From Candidatus Zixiibacteriota bacterium (GTDB lineage: Bacteria; Zixibacteria; MSB-5A5; GN15; FEB-12), in NCBI GenBank assembly GCA_023132995.1, contig JAGLXI010000111.1, forward strand, positions 1-14,250: a stretch of 14,250 nt of DNA, written 5' to 3'. The first letter of the stretch is position 1. Each line of letters opens with the position of its first letter. The notes beneath the pieces were generated by a model, which saw only the letters and a program-made list of their open reading frames with translations, made no database searches and was not told the origin of the DNA. This document shows positions 1 to 7,444 of the stretch, in pieces. Position numbers and translations under genes: made by a program.

Positions 1-37
1 TATCGTCGACAAGGGCCGACTGAGAACTGAACGCCGG

Positions 38-2305
38 CTACAACATGACACCATAGTCGATAACGGTCAAACTGCAGATCTCCGTAGAGTCGACCAAGCC
101 GTTGTCGTTTTTGGCAAAGAGATAATAGTTGATAGTCGTTCCCGGAGATTGCGGCGGGATATATCCGGCATACTCCCCATCCGAGCGGACAGCCTGAAGA
201 ACCTGCGTATACGAGGTCGAGTTGACCGTATACTGAAGCAGGAGCGAGTCGGCCACCAGAGCTATGTCGGAATAGATCATGCAGGTTACTTCGTAGTCGT
301 TGAGGGTGTCCTTGGTATCTTCCAGCGGCTCGTGCACGATGCTGAGGCCGGCAGTTACGACGACTTCGTCTACGAAGGTCGCCCTGTTGAAGGCCGTTAC
401 CGTAAGCGTGATCGTTTCCCCTGATGGCAGCGGCATACCGACCGGAATCGTGGCCCTGCCGTCCGGGCCGGTGCAGGCGGATCCATACAGGATGCCATTA
501 TGATATAGGGCGCACAGGGCGCCATCCACACCGACCACCTCGACTTCGTACTCCGGGAAGGTCATGCCTGCCGCGCCCGCGTGATTGACGGTGAGCGGCT
601 CCGGGTTGTCGGTGCGTACTTGCACCGAGGGATCCCCGAATACGTGCCAGGTATCGAACATGCTCCACCCGGCTGAGCCGTTGATCTCCATCATCCGGCA
701 GGCGCCGTTGAAGCAGAGGCCGCCGAAGGTTGTCATCTGCCTTGCGACCAGCAAGTCAACAACTTCATCCTGGGCATCCATGGGCGGGTCCCAGGACTGG
801 TTGATCGACGACATGTAGGTGGCTATGGCTCCGGTGGGAGTTCCGTTGTGAGTGGCCCGAAGCCAGGCCTCAGCAAAACAGGTTCCGCCAACAAAGCTGC
901 CGTTGACGCAGGCGACACTGATGATAAACGGCAGCATATTATCATTCACCAGCAAGTTCACATGGCTGACGTTGAAGTTGCTGCTGGACCAGCCGATGGT
1001 GCTCCCGTGGCCGGTATAGTTGATTATGCTGCGTCCGCTGTTAAGGGCGGACAATACCGCCGTGGCCGTGGCCGTGGGATCGTAAATCCGGTCAACCTCG
1101 GTGTAGGTGAAAGCAAGCAGGTCGTCACGGATCAGGTCCATGTGCTCATTGTCATATTCGCCGTAATGTCCGGGACCCTGCGCGGAAGCGATACCGGTTC
1201 CCCTGTGAAACCAGTCCGGGCCGGGGGACGTGAGTTCATAGGTAATCGTTCTCTCCACCTGGGTCTCAACCTGGGCCACGCTCTCGGCCGAAAAACGACC
1301 GACAAAGATATCCGGGTAATGATCGCTGCCGTCGACCAGGGCGTAAGTGGGGTCGGCCGCTCCACCCGAAGCATAAGGCGTTGCCACCTCGTAGCCGTCA
1401 CCAACGAGCAGGACGAAAGCCAGGTCGGTGCTGTCGTAGAAAGCTTGGATATAGCTCTTAATCTGGGTGGCAGTGTTGCCGATCGATGATACTTCCACCA
1501 TAGTCGTCTTGATACCCTTCTGGCGTTTCCAGTTGACGAAGGGCGTCATGGCGCCGCAGAAGGCATCGTGAGCAATGATCAGCATATCGCCCGCCTCAAG
1601 AACCGGGTTGTAGCGCTTACCGGACGAGTAGTAGTTGATGAACCGGCGACCGTACAGCTCCTCAAAATCCGGCACCAGCGGTCGGGGTATGCGATCCAAC
1701 ACGTTGATGTCGTCGGTCCCCTCCCGGATCACTTCTACCGTTACCGATGTGTAAACGCGCAAAGCCTGCTCCCCGGGATGATACTGGAAGGCGTACAGGT
1801 CTACCACGGTACCTCGGTGATCGCGCAATATGAACGGCTCGCGGATCGCGGCCAGTCGGGACGGGTACCAGTCCAACGACGCGTAAACGTCCCCGAATCG
1901 GTAGGGGACATCTTCCGGGTTCACCGTACGCTCGAGATTGCCCTTGGAGGGAACCACCGGCGTTGCGGTCAGCATGGTGTACTCGGCCGAGAGAACATTG
2001 ACCGTCATCCGGGCATCATCGGGAATGATTATACTGCGTGATAGTTTCGGTAGCGCCGGTTCGTTGGTGTTGTGGAGAACCCCCTCGGCGCCGCACCGGA
2101 GTCGATAGTAGATCGCACCTTCTATGATAGTTGCTTCCCGCTCGAAAGCCCCGATATCGAACCTGATAACCGTTCGAGAGTCGTTTGACTCCAGGATAGC
2201 TACGTTGACGTCACTCGAGATATCCCCCACCTGTATACGTTCTGCTGATACTGAGACCGCCGCCAAAAGCAATCCGGCAAGGACGGTTGACAACCTGTTG
2301 ATCAT
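38..2305 (-). CDS. Secreted C25 (gingipain-like) cysteine peptidase
   Basis: A 755-residue exported protease, probably cleaving extracellular proteins. Residues 1-21 form a signal peptide (positively charged start, hydrophobic core LAGLLLAAVSVSA, cleavage near A21). Residues about 22-230 look like a gingipain-type propeptide. The peptidase domain runs from about 238 (MLIIAHDAF) to about 562, with VLLVGDG near 298, the catalytic His in TGHGS (H433) and the catalytic Cys in SVACVNGS (C466). The 33-residue His-Cys gap matches that of RgpB (His211/Cys244). An Ig-like domain follows (about 568-655), then a second beta-rich domain to the end. I see no recognisable type IX sorting domain, FlgD-like domain or dockerin unit, which is unusual for such proteins. 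The ATG at 2305 is preceded by GGAGGAGAG, and a promoter lies upstream at 2411-2438. Family assignment is firm; specificity (Arg or Lys) cannot be read. Confidence 0.9.
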   Translation of the reverse strand: MINRLSTVLAGLLLAAVSVSAERIQVGDISSDVNVAILESNDSRTVIRFDIGAFEREATIIEGAIYYRLRCGAEGVLHNTNEPALPKLSRSIIIPDDARMTVNVLSAEYTMLTATPVVPSKGNLERTVNPEDVPYRFGDVYASLDWYPSRLAAIREPFILRDHRGTVVDLYAFQYHPGEQALRVYTSVTVEVIREGTDDINVLDRIPRPLVPDFEELYGRRFINYYSSGKRYNPVLEAGDMLIIAHDAFCGAMTPFVNWKRQKGIKTTMVEVSSIGNTATQIKSYIQAFYDSTDLAFVLLVGDGYEVATPYASGGAADPTYALVDGSDHYPDIFVGRFSAESVAQVETQVERTITYELTSPGPDWFHRGTGIASAQGPGHYGEYDNEHMDLIRDDLLAFTYTEVDRIYDPTATATAVLSALNSGRSIINYTGHGSTIGWSSSNFNVSHVNLLVNDNMLPFIISVACVNGSFVGGTCFAEAWLRATHNGTPTGAIATYMSSINQSWDPPMDAQDEVVDLLVARQMTTFGGLCFNGACRMMEINGSAGWSMFDTWHVFGDPSVQVRTDNPEPLTVNHAGAAGMTFPEYEVEVVGVDGALCALYHNGILYGSACTGPDGRATIPVGMPLPSGETITLTVTAFNRATFVDEVVVTAGLSIVHEPLEDTKDTLNDYEVTCMIYSDIALVADSLLLQYTVNSTSYTQVLQAVRSDGEYAGYIPPQSPGTTINYYLFAKNDNGLVDSTEICSLTVIDYGVML

Positions 2306-2772
2306 AGTGCTCTCTCCTCCGGAGCCAAACCAAGCATGTTCCCTGTTTGGACGGGTATGTTCCGGTCAGGTGAAACAGGGCTGTAAGTACCTTATTTTTC
2401 CCTGTCATTAAGTATAGTGAACAATCCCAATTTCACAAGGGAAATGTTCCCGCCGGAGGCCAACCGAATATGAAGATCGCCAGTGGGACGGCTCTGTTAA
2501 GTTCTTGGATGCCTGTGTATTACTAACTTGAATACACCTTCGGGCAGACTTCAGCCAGCGATATCCAGCTCAACCGGTTTGTGCGCCCACTGCACAAAGG
2601 ATAACCCCGAACCAACCTGGCAGCCACTGAACTGTAACGGGTATCTCGCCGACAAGAACTGCTCCACCGAGAAATGGATGTTGCGGGACTTCTGACAGGC
2701 GAAATATCTGCAACATTGACCCGGCCCTGTCCGTCTAATCCAATGAGTAAAACCAGAGTAAGGAAAAATCTC
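2306..2772. other. Divergent intergenic region, 467 bp
   Basis: The region separates the minus-strand peptidase gene from the plus-strand membrane peptide gene. It holds the peptidase promoter and ribosome binding site on its left side. Just before the small gene, TTGACC (2716-2721) and TAATCC (2736-2741) form a weak, closely spaced promoter-like pair. I see no tRNA, CRISPR or convincing further gene in about 2440-2700. Confidence 0.6.
2411..2438 (-). promoter_or_regulatory. Sigma-70-like promoter for the C25 peptidase gene
   Basis: On the minus strand TTGTGA (2438-2433) is followed after 16 nt by TATACT (2416-2411). Transcription would start near 2404, giving a 5' UTR of about 100 nt before the ATG at 2305. 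Inside that UTR, CAGGG and CCCTG arms (around 2400 and 2377) could pair over a loop of about 19 nt. This is a sequence match only. Confidence 0.5.
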
Positions 2773-2907
2773 ATGGAGAATCAGACACGCCTTCTAGGAG
2801 TCTCAAGCGTGGCTTGGGTTGTGATTGGCATAGTGGCACTGGTGATTGTGGTCGGCGCCTTGGTGGCCATGATGTATGGGACGGACATAGGGGGTGTACT
2901 TAGTTAG
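2773..2907 (+). CDS. Small single-span membrane protein, 44 aa
   Basis: Unrecognised peptide. Residues 1-8 are polar with one Arg (MENQTRLL). Residues about 9-34 form one strong hydrophobic segment rich in Val, Ile, Ala and Gly (VVIGIVALVIVVGALVAMM). A short polar tail with one Asp follows. The ATG at 2773 is chosen because AAGGA (2760-2764) lies 8 nt upstream. An in-frame ATG at 2743 would add ten basic residues but has no ribosome binding site. The gene ends 279 nt before the DUF721 gene on the same strand and a hairpin follows at once. Small membrane proteins of this kind can be subunits or regulators of larger complexes, but nothing here names a partner. The ribosome binding site and clean membrane profile argue that it is real; its brevity keeps confidence moderate. 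Confidence 0.5.
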   Translation: MENQTRLLGVSSVAWVVIGIVALVIVVGALVAMMYGTDIGGVLS

Positions 2908-2912
2908 CGATG

Positions 2913-2939
2913 TTGTCAAGAGACCACTTTTCTTGACAA
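2913..2939 (+). terminator. Hairpin after the membrane peptide gene
   Basis: TTGTCAAGA (2913-2921) and TCTTGACAA (2931-2939) are a perfect 9-bp inverted repeat around a 9-nt loop, starting 5 nt after the TAG stop. There is no T-run behind it (AAACCGCAG), so it would be a weak or factor-aided terminator, or an mRNA 3'-end stabiliser. Confidence 0.35.
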
Positions 2940-3132
2940 AACCGCAGCTAAGTTCCCTCTGATTGCGATTGCGCAGAGCATACCTCTGATCGCCGCAGGA
3001 TTGGTAGATTCCTCGTTTGCTCCACCCGGCGGTATCATCAAGAGCGACCTCATCGACCGGACCGGCTGTGCCTCCGAGCCGAGCGGCGAGCCATGCTCGA
3101 ACACACTATAAACCGTTATTTCTCAAAGAGAT

Positions 3133-3164
3133 AAACGCCGTTTTTTGCTTGCCAAGAGGCGTTT
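3133..3164 (+). other. Inverted repeat in the 5' region of the DUF721 gene
   Basis: AAACGCC (3133-3139) and GGCGTTT (3158-3164) are perfectly complementary 7-mers around an 18-nt loop; the flanking AT pairs extend it with one unpaired T. A possible TTG start for the next gene (3145) falls in the loop. If that start or an upstream promoter is used, the hairpin could limit translation. Alternatively it may be a weak terminator for upstream transcripts (TTTTAT follows). Confidence 0.3.
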
Positions 3165-3177
3165 TATACGCTATCCT
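3149..3177 (+). promoter_or_regulatory. Possible promoter for DUF721-gyrB
   Basis: TTGCCA (3149-3154) and TATCCT (3172-3177) are spaced by 17 nt. Transcription would begin near 3184, about 3 nt before the ATG at 3187, implying an almost leaderless mRNA. Both hexamers are imperfect. Confidence 0.25.
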
Positions 3178-3186
3178 ACGGGCCTG

Positions 3187-3504
3187 ATGAAACCGGGAAA
3201 CTCATATGATCGTTCACAGCAGCCGCGGCCGATTTCCGGTGTCGTGGGCAAGGTGATTCGATCTCTGGGGCTGTCCCGAGACTACCACGGTTGGATTGTC
3301 GTCTCCAGGTGGCCGGAGATCGTCGGCCCGGCCATTGCCGAGCAGGCGCGCGCCAGGCGATACGCTGATGGTGTTCTGGTGGTGTCCGTGCCGGATGATT
3401 CATGGCGCCAGGAAGTGGCAATGAAGACCGAGGCAATATTGCACAAGATTCAAGCGCTTCCATTCGGTCGGTCGGTGAAGAAGATTCGGCTGGAGCGAGG
3501 CTGA
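3187..3504 (+). CDS. DUF721 / DciA-like protein
   Basis: A 105-residue protein of the DUF721 family. Its best studied member, DciA, is the ancestral loader or activator of the replicative helicase DnaB. Family traits seen here are the central W-x(5)-WPEIVGPAIA block (W36, W42), a conserved dGVLVVSVpdsSWrqE-like strand and helix (about 61-76), and the helical AILHKIQA followed by the terminal strand VKKIRLERG. The ATG at 3187 leaves a normal family N-terminus. A TTG at 3145 would add 14 residues, and neither start has a good ribosome binding site. The stop at 3502-3504 is 17 nt before gyrB, so the two are probably co-transcribed. Placement beside replication and topology genes such as gyrB is usual for this family. 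No zinc-binding or KH extension is visible. Confidence 0.8.
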   Translation: MKPGNSYDRSQQPRPISGVVGKVIRSLGLSRDYHGWIVVSRWPEIVGPAIAEQARARRYADGVLVVSVPDDSWRQEVAMKTEAILHKIQALPFGRSVKKIRLERG

Positions 3505-3521
3505 GAGAGGAACAGGAACTC

Positions 3522-5504
3522 ATGGCAACCGGTGTCGGACAGACAAGCAAAGAGGAGAGCCTGCCCACTTTGGAAGCAGTTAAGGGACACAAGTACGACG
3601 CCACCACGATCAAGGTGCTGCGAGGACTGGATGCGGTTCGCCGCCGTCCGGCGATGTATATTGGTGATGTCAGTCAGCGCGGATTGCATCACCTCGTCTA
3701 CGAAGTGGTAGACAACTCCATTGATGAGGCCATGGTGGGCTACTGCGACAAGATCGTGGTGGAGATCGAAAAGGACGGGTCAATCACTGTCGCTGACAAC
3801 GGACGCGGTATCCCCGTCGAGATACACCCCGAGAAGAAGGTGTCGGCCCTGGAGGTCGTGATGACAACTCTCCACGCCGGGGGGAAGTTCGACCACGATA
3901 GCTACAAAGTGTCCGGGGGATTGCACGGCGTGGGTGTGTCGGTTGTCAATGCCCTGTCGGAATGGTGCCGGGTCGAAGTCTGCCGCGACGGCGAACTGTA
4001 CAGCCAGGAATACAAGCGCGGCGTCGCCAAAAAGCGAGTTGCCAAAATCGGCAATAAAAAGAAAGCCGGCACAAAAACCTCGTTTTTCCCGGATACCGAG
4101 ATATTCGAGAACACCGAGTACCGATACACCGTTATCGCAGCGCGGATGCGGGAACTGGCATTTCTCAACCAGGGGTTGTCGATTGAACTGAAGGACCATC
4201 GCGAAGGCAGGGAACGCGAGGTGGTGTTCAAGTACAAAGGCGGTCTGTCGTCGTTTGTGGAGTACCTCAACGAGAACAAGACGCCCCTGTTTAGAAAGCC
4301 GATCAGTCTTACCGGCTCCAGGGAAGGAGTCGAGGTGGAGATCGCCCTGCAGTACAACGATGGTTACTCGGAATCGGTGTTTTCCTACGTGAACAACATC
4401 CACACTATTGAGGGCGGCACTCACCTGACCGGTTTTCGCACCGCCCTGACGCGCTCCATTAACACCTATGCCGCAAAGTACAACCTGCTGAAGAACGGCA
4501 AGAACGGTCGCAACGGCAAGGGCGCGTCGATGATCGGCGACGACAGCCGCGAAGGCCTGGTGGCGGTCATATCCGCACGTGTGCCCGACCCGCAGTTCGA
4601 GGGTCAGACCAAGACCAAGTTAGGCAACTCCGAAGTGCGGGGAATTGTGGAGGCGATCACCAACGAGCATCTGGGAGCGTTCTTCGAGGAAAACCCGCCC
4701 ATCGGCAGGAAGATCGTGGACAAGGTCATCTCGGCGGCGACGGCTCGTGAGGCGGCCCGCCGGGCCAAGGAACTGACGCGCCGCAAGACCGCCCTGGACA
4801 GCGCCGCCCTGCCGGGCAAGCTGGCCGATTGTTCCCTGCGCGATCCTGAATCGTGCGAGTTGTATATCGTCGAGGGTGACTCGGCGGGAGGATCCGCCAA
4901 ACAGGGACGTGACCGACGCTACCAGGCTATCCTGCCCCTGCGGGGCAAGATTCTTAATGTCGAGAAGGCCCGCATAGACAAGATCCTCGCCAACCAGGAA
5001 ATCCGCAACCTGATCACCGGACTCGGCTGCGGCGTGGGCGATGATTTCAGCGTCGACCGCGTCCGTTATCACAAGATCATTATCATGACCGACGCCGATA
5101 TCGACGGCTCACATATCCGCACATTGCTCCTGACATTCTTTTTCCGCTACATGCGTGATCTCATTGATCGCGGTTATATGTACATCGCGCAACCGCCCCT
5201 CTACCTGCTGAAACACGGCAAGACCGAGCAGTACGCCTATTCCGACGAGGAGCGAGAGCGGCTTCTCAAGACAATGCCGTCCAGCGGCGTCAGCATGCAG
5301 CGTTACAAGGGTCTGGGCGAGATGAACCCGGAGCAGTTGTGGAAAACCACCATGGATCCCGAAACGAGAACGCTGCTCAAGATCACGATGGAGGACGCCG
5401 CCGAAACTGACCGCCTCTTCAGCATCCTGATGGGCAGTGAGATCGCACCGCGCAGCAAGTTCATCCAGGAAAACGCCCAGTACGTCCGCAACCTGGATGT
5501 GTAG
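3522..5504 (+). CDS. gyrB: DNA gyrase subunit B
   Basis: ATPase subunit of the type IIA topoisomerase that adds negative supercoils together with GyrA. At 660 residues it has the usual length for forms lacking the long insertion of the E. coli protein. Visible parts: GHKL ATPase domain with EVVDNSIDEA (catalytic Glu61, Asn65), ADNGRGIP (91-98) and the ATP lid GGLHGVGVSVVNALS (132-146); transducer Lys in QTKTKLGNSEVRG (about K364); TOPRIM domain with EGDSAGG (Glu451) and DADIDG (524-529); and the C-terminal QRYKGLGEMNPEQLW and TTMDPE (GyrB rather than ParE style). The ATG at 3522 is preceded by AGAGGAA and AGGA. An in-frame ATG at 3402 lies inside the DUF721 gene and would add 40 unrelated residues. 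gyrA is not in the window. No strong terminator follows; degenerate repeat DNA begins within about 20 nt. Confidence 0.98.
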   Translation: MATGVGQTSKEESLPTLEAVKGHKYDATTIKVLRGLDAVRRRPAMYIGDVSQRGLHHLVYEVVDNSIDEAMVGYCDKIVVEIEKDGSITVADNGRGIPVEIHPEKKVSALEVVMTTLHAGGKFDHDSYKVSGGLHGVGVSVVNALSEWCRVEVCRDGELYSQEYKRGVAKKRVAKIGNKKKAGTKTSFFPDTEIFENTEYRYTVIAARMRELAFLNQGLSIELKDHREGREREVVFKYKGGLSSFVEYLNENKTPLFRKPISLTGSREGVEVEIALQYNDGYSESVFSYVNNIHTIEGGTHLTGFRTALTRSINTYAAKYNLLKNGKNGRNGKGASMIGDDSREGLVAVISARVPDPQFEGQTKTKLGNSEVRGIVEAITNEHLGAFFEENPPIGRKIVDKVISAATAREAARRAKELTRRKTALDSAALPGKLADCSLRDPESCELYIVEGDSAGGSAKQGRDRRYQAILPLRGKILNVEKARIDKILANQEIRNLITGLGCGVGDDFSVDRVRYHKIIIMTDADIDGSHIRTLLLTFFFRYMRDLIDRGYMYIAQPPLYLLKHGKTEQYAYSDEERERLLKTMPSSGVSMQRYKGLGEMNPEQLWKTTMDPETRTLLKITMEDAAETDRLFSILMGSEIAPRSKFIQENAQYVRNLDV

Positions 5505-5520
5505 CGCAGACCATCCCGTC

Positions 5521-5590
5521 TCTGTCATACTGGCGAAAGCCTGTATCCAGTCTACCTCTTTTCTGTCACCCTGAGCGGAGTCGAAGCGTG
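5521..5590. repeat. Two degenerate dispersed intergenic repeats
   Basis: 5521-5550 resembles the widespread intergenic motif of the form GTCAT-TCC-n-GCGAAAGC-n-ATCCAG, here decayed, with ACTGG and CCAGT arms left. 5562-5590 resembles the common motif CACCCTGAGCGGAGTCGAAG. Both are familiar from many unrelated genomes; identification is from memory. Confidence 0.5.
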
Positions 5591-5591
5591 G

Positions 5592-5615
5592 CACACTCAA
5601 ACTTGTTTGGGGGTG
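5592..5615. repeat. CAAAC-TT-GTTTG palindrome, divergent copy
   Basis: The core CAAAC (5598-5602), TT, GTTTG (5605-5609) is flanked by imperfect arms CAC-A-C-T and G-G-G-GTG, which pair except at A5595/G5612 and a T-G wobble. It lies 9 nt from the next copy and shares the core layout, not the arms. Confidence 0.5.
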
Positions 5616-5624
5616 TTTTACGGC

Positions 5625-5648
5625 CAGGTCCAAACGAGTTTGAACCTG
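5625..5648. repeat. CAAAC-GA-GTTTG palindrome, left copy
   Basis: CAGGT (5625-5629) pairs with ACCTG (5644-5648), and CAAAC pairs with GTTTG around GA, with a single C/A mismatch between the two stem parts. The 14-nt centre CCAAACGAGTTTGA is identical to that of the copy at 7599-7630. Confidence 0.65.
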
Positions 5649-5883
5649 CCACCCGGTCGATCAAGGCGCGGAAATGGGTTCGTTTTGCGGGTTTTCATGA
5701 TCGGCCTACAGGATCGGTAGTGTTTTTGCGATCGGCATGAGTTGTTGGTCAAGGCGTATTTCATCAGCTAACGGACGGCAGCCGGGTTTTGGGGGGAAGC
5801 TGTGGTGTTTGTGTGAGGGGGGGGTGGCAAGTCACCCGCAAGACTTATACAGCCTGATGGCGGGGAACAAGCAACCCATACTA

Positions 5884-6909
5884 TCACTTACCCTTGCAAA
5901 CGTATCGAGGCAGTATCTGACGCAATCTCTTTTTCATCTGCGTCAATGTGAGGTTTTCGGCCGAGTCCGCATGGATGGTTCGATGTGCTCCTTCCCCAAC
6001 TTTCTTAGTGGTCGTGACGTTGAACCGATCCTGTCCCACCGGCGTTATCCTAACCAATAGGGTGGATGATCTAATCTGTGTAAAATAGGAAACGACGCGA
6101 CGCTTTCGTCTCAGTTTCCAGTCGCAGTGAATCTCCAAGGATTCTAGGGCTTTCCGGAAAGCTGCCGCGGACTCATAACGGCTGGCTGCATCAACAGCCA
6201 TGCACCGGTTTACGATCTTCTTCAACTGCCCAGGCACGTAAGGACGATAATGGTCTCGAGTAGGATAGTTCCCTGACAGAATCAAGTTCTGAATCTCGTC
6301 ATGCTCTGTGACTTCCGGAAGGAAACCATCACCGTTTATGAGCCTATAAGCTGTAACTCCCAGTGCATACAGATCCGACGCCTTTGATGTTCGTCCGGTC
6401 CTAAGTACTTCCGGAGCAACATGAGTTAGGTAACCATAAGGCGAGGCCGTGGCCCCTTTCGGGACCTTAGCTGCGAGACCGAAATCAGAGAGTTTTGCTA
6501 CGCTCTCCTTTGTCAAGAGGATGTTTGCTGGTTTGATGTCGCGATGTATGATGTCTGATTGGTGCGCGTACTCAAGTGCCCAGCAAATATCTCGAATAAT
6601 GCTTATGGCCGTGCTCAAAGGTACAGGAGCTCCCTTATAAACGTCTTCAACCGAACCCCTTGTGAAATACTCCATAGCGATGTATAGAGTACCCTCGTCG
6701 GTTTTTCCGGCATCTCCAACGCCCACGATGTTGTCGTGACGCAACGCCATTAATGTCTGCGGCTCCTTGTAGAAGCCAGTCGGGTCGTGTATGCGGGACT
6801 TTGGTATGTACTTGACGGCCCTTTGTACATCAAGCGCACGGTCAAGAACCAGCCATACCTCACCGAAATTTCCCGCACCCAATCTCGCTAGCCTCTCGTA
6901 GTCAGCCAT
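5884..6909 (-). CDS. Hanks-type Ser/Thr protein kinase, soluble
   Basis: A 341-residue eukaryotic-like protein kinase. The catalytic domain covers about 4-258: Gly loop GAGNFGEV (11-18), AVK lysine K33, C-helix Glu49, HRDIKPAN loop with catalytic D124 and N129, DFG (D142), and an APE motif (165-167). All key residues are intact, so it should be active. The remaining about 80 residues form a basic, beta-rich tail with no membrane segment or PASTA/WD repeats, so it is cytoplasmic and unlike the usual cell-wall-sensing kinases. Its ATG shares one base with the stop of the upstream gene (TAATG), with GAGGA just ahead, implying translational coupling and a joint function. Two 60-nt stretches counted by hand gave 43% and 45% GC, against 50-75% in two gyrB stretches and 68% in one ABC-gene stretch, hinting at acquisition. 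The substrate is unknown; the partner is the obvious candidate. Confidence 0.93.
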   Translation of the reverse strand: MADYERLARLGAGNFGEVWLVLDRALDVQRAVKYIPKSRIHDPTGFYKEPQTLMALRHDNIVGVGDAGKTDEGTLYIAMEYFTRGSVEDVYKGAPVPLSTAISIIRDICWALEYAHQSDIIHRDIKPANILLTKESVAKLSDFGLAAKVPKGATASPYGYLTHVAPEVLRTGRTSKASDLYALGVTAYRLINGDGFLPEVTEHDEIQNLILSGNYPTRDHYRPYVPGQLKKIVNRCMAVDAASRYESAAAFRKALESLEIHCDWKLRRKRRVVSYFTQIRSSTLLVRITPVGQDRFNVTTTKKVGEGAHRTIHADSAENLTLTQMKKRLRQILPRYVCKGK

Positions 6910-7367
6910 TATTCCTCGGGCAGTTCGGACACTGCTGCTAGCGTTGCATCCCGGAACAGATCATTATTAAGCTCAGCGAGAGCCTCGATTCCAGTCAAAA
7001 CTCGATCAAGATAACGAGCGGACTCTGTAAAACCCTTGATGTCTCGTCTTAGTTGCGACTTTATTCGCGCATTGCACTCCAACGACTTCTCGTTGTGCAA
7101 GAACTCCCGAAAAACAGCTTCAATCTGCATACGCTCAACCGATTTCTTTCCTGGCCAGTTCTCCATCAACTTAATACAGGCACCTTCGATCTCATGAGTC
7201 TGAGTAATCTCTGCGACCTGTTTGCGGACCCACGACAGACAGGAATTCCACGTATGACCCTTTGGAAGTGATAGCCGTTCTTTTGCCACGACCTTGGGGG
7301 ACAGCTGCGTTCCACCCAGAATTACATACGCGAAACCATCGGTGAACGATCTAAACCCGATGACCAT
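6909..7367 (-). CDS. Unknown kinase partner, possibly RNase H/RuvC-like fold
   Basis: A 152-residue protein with no family I can name with certainty. It opens with a strand-turn-strand (MVIGFRSFTDGFAYVILGG), a third strand (KVVAKERLSL), a long helix (about 39-58), a buried strand EGACIKLMEN with Glu69, a helix around ERMQIEAVFREFL, and a terminal helix FRDATLAAVSEL containing D140. This order resembles small RNase H/RuvC-fold proteins, whose last acidic residue sits in a similar DA-rich helix. The first catalytic Asp of RuvC enzymes is not at the expected place (FRS follows strand one), so it may be an inactive scaffold. No signal peptide or membrane segment is seen. The ATG at 7367 follows GGGAGG with 6 nt spacing. 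It leads the operon with the kinase and overlaps it by one base. Confidence 0.7.
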   Translation of the reverse strand: MVIGFRSFTDGFAYVILGGTQLSPKVVAKERLSLPKGHTWNSCLSWVRKQVAEITQTHEIEGACIKLMENWPGKKSVERMQIEAVFREFLHNEKSLECNARIKSQLRRDIKGFTESARYLDRVLTGIEALAELNNDLFRDATLAAVSELPEE

Positions 7368-7415
7368 CTGAAACCTCCCTATTCTTTAGGCTTCTGTACA
7401 TATGTCCTATATTAA

Positions 7416-7444
7416 GGAATACTGCCTCGCCGACGATCCGTCAA
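7416..7444 (-). promoter_or_regulatory. Promoter for the kinase operon
   Basis: On the minus strand TTGACG (7444-7439) and TATTCC (7421-7416) are 17 nt apart. Transcription would start near 7409, about 42 nt before the ATG at 7367. A small GACG-GAT-CGTC dyad overlaps the -35 side and could bind a regulator. It implies the operon does not depend on read-through from the exporter. Confidence 0.45.

Larger units (their letters stand above)
2908..3186. other. Gap before the DUF721 gene
   Basis: 279 bp with no supported gene. It contains the hairpin at 2913-2939, the inverted repeat at 3133-3164 and a weak promoter-like pair at 3149-3177. The frame of the upstream membrane peptide stays open after its TAG for 67 more codons (2908-3108, stop TAA 3109-3111), but no start codon with a ribosome binding site opens it. 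Confidence 0.5.
5505..5883. other. Repeat-rich gap between gyrB and the kinase gene
   Basis: 379 bp between convergent genes. It begins with degenerate dispersed repeats (5521-5590), then two CAAAC-NN-GTTTG palindromes (5592-5615, 5625-5648). Three direct copies of GATCGG follow at 5699, 5712 and 5730. The rest is G-rich, with runs of six G near 5791 and eight G at 5817-5824. No gene, tRNA or clear U-tract terminator is seen. Confidence 0.6.

Noticed and set aside
848..1489. 213-codon open frame on the plus strand inside the C25 peptidase gene
   Set aside because: It is antisense to a gene with intact catalytic motifs, has no recognisable domain, and looks like a by-product of GC-rich codon use.
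2523..2774. 83-codon minus-strand open frame starting MRFFLTLVLLIGLDGQG
   Set aside because: The start looks like a signal peptide, but there is no ribosome binding site, the rest is Ser/Arg-rich without a pattern, and it overlaps the better supported membrane peptide on the other strand.
2306..3186. Possible replication origin near gyrB
   Set aside because: I found no cluster of TTATCCACA-type DnaA boxes or an AT-rich unwinding stretch, and neither dnaA nor dnaN is present.
3780..4424. 214-codon minus-strand open frame within gyrB
   Set aside because: It lies fully antisense to the conserved gyrB ATPase domain and its translation has no family features.
5592..5648. Possible CRISPR-like array
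   Set aside because: Only two neighbouring copies with unequal arms, no regular spacers and no cas genes.
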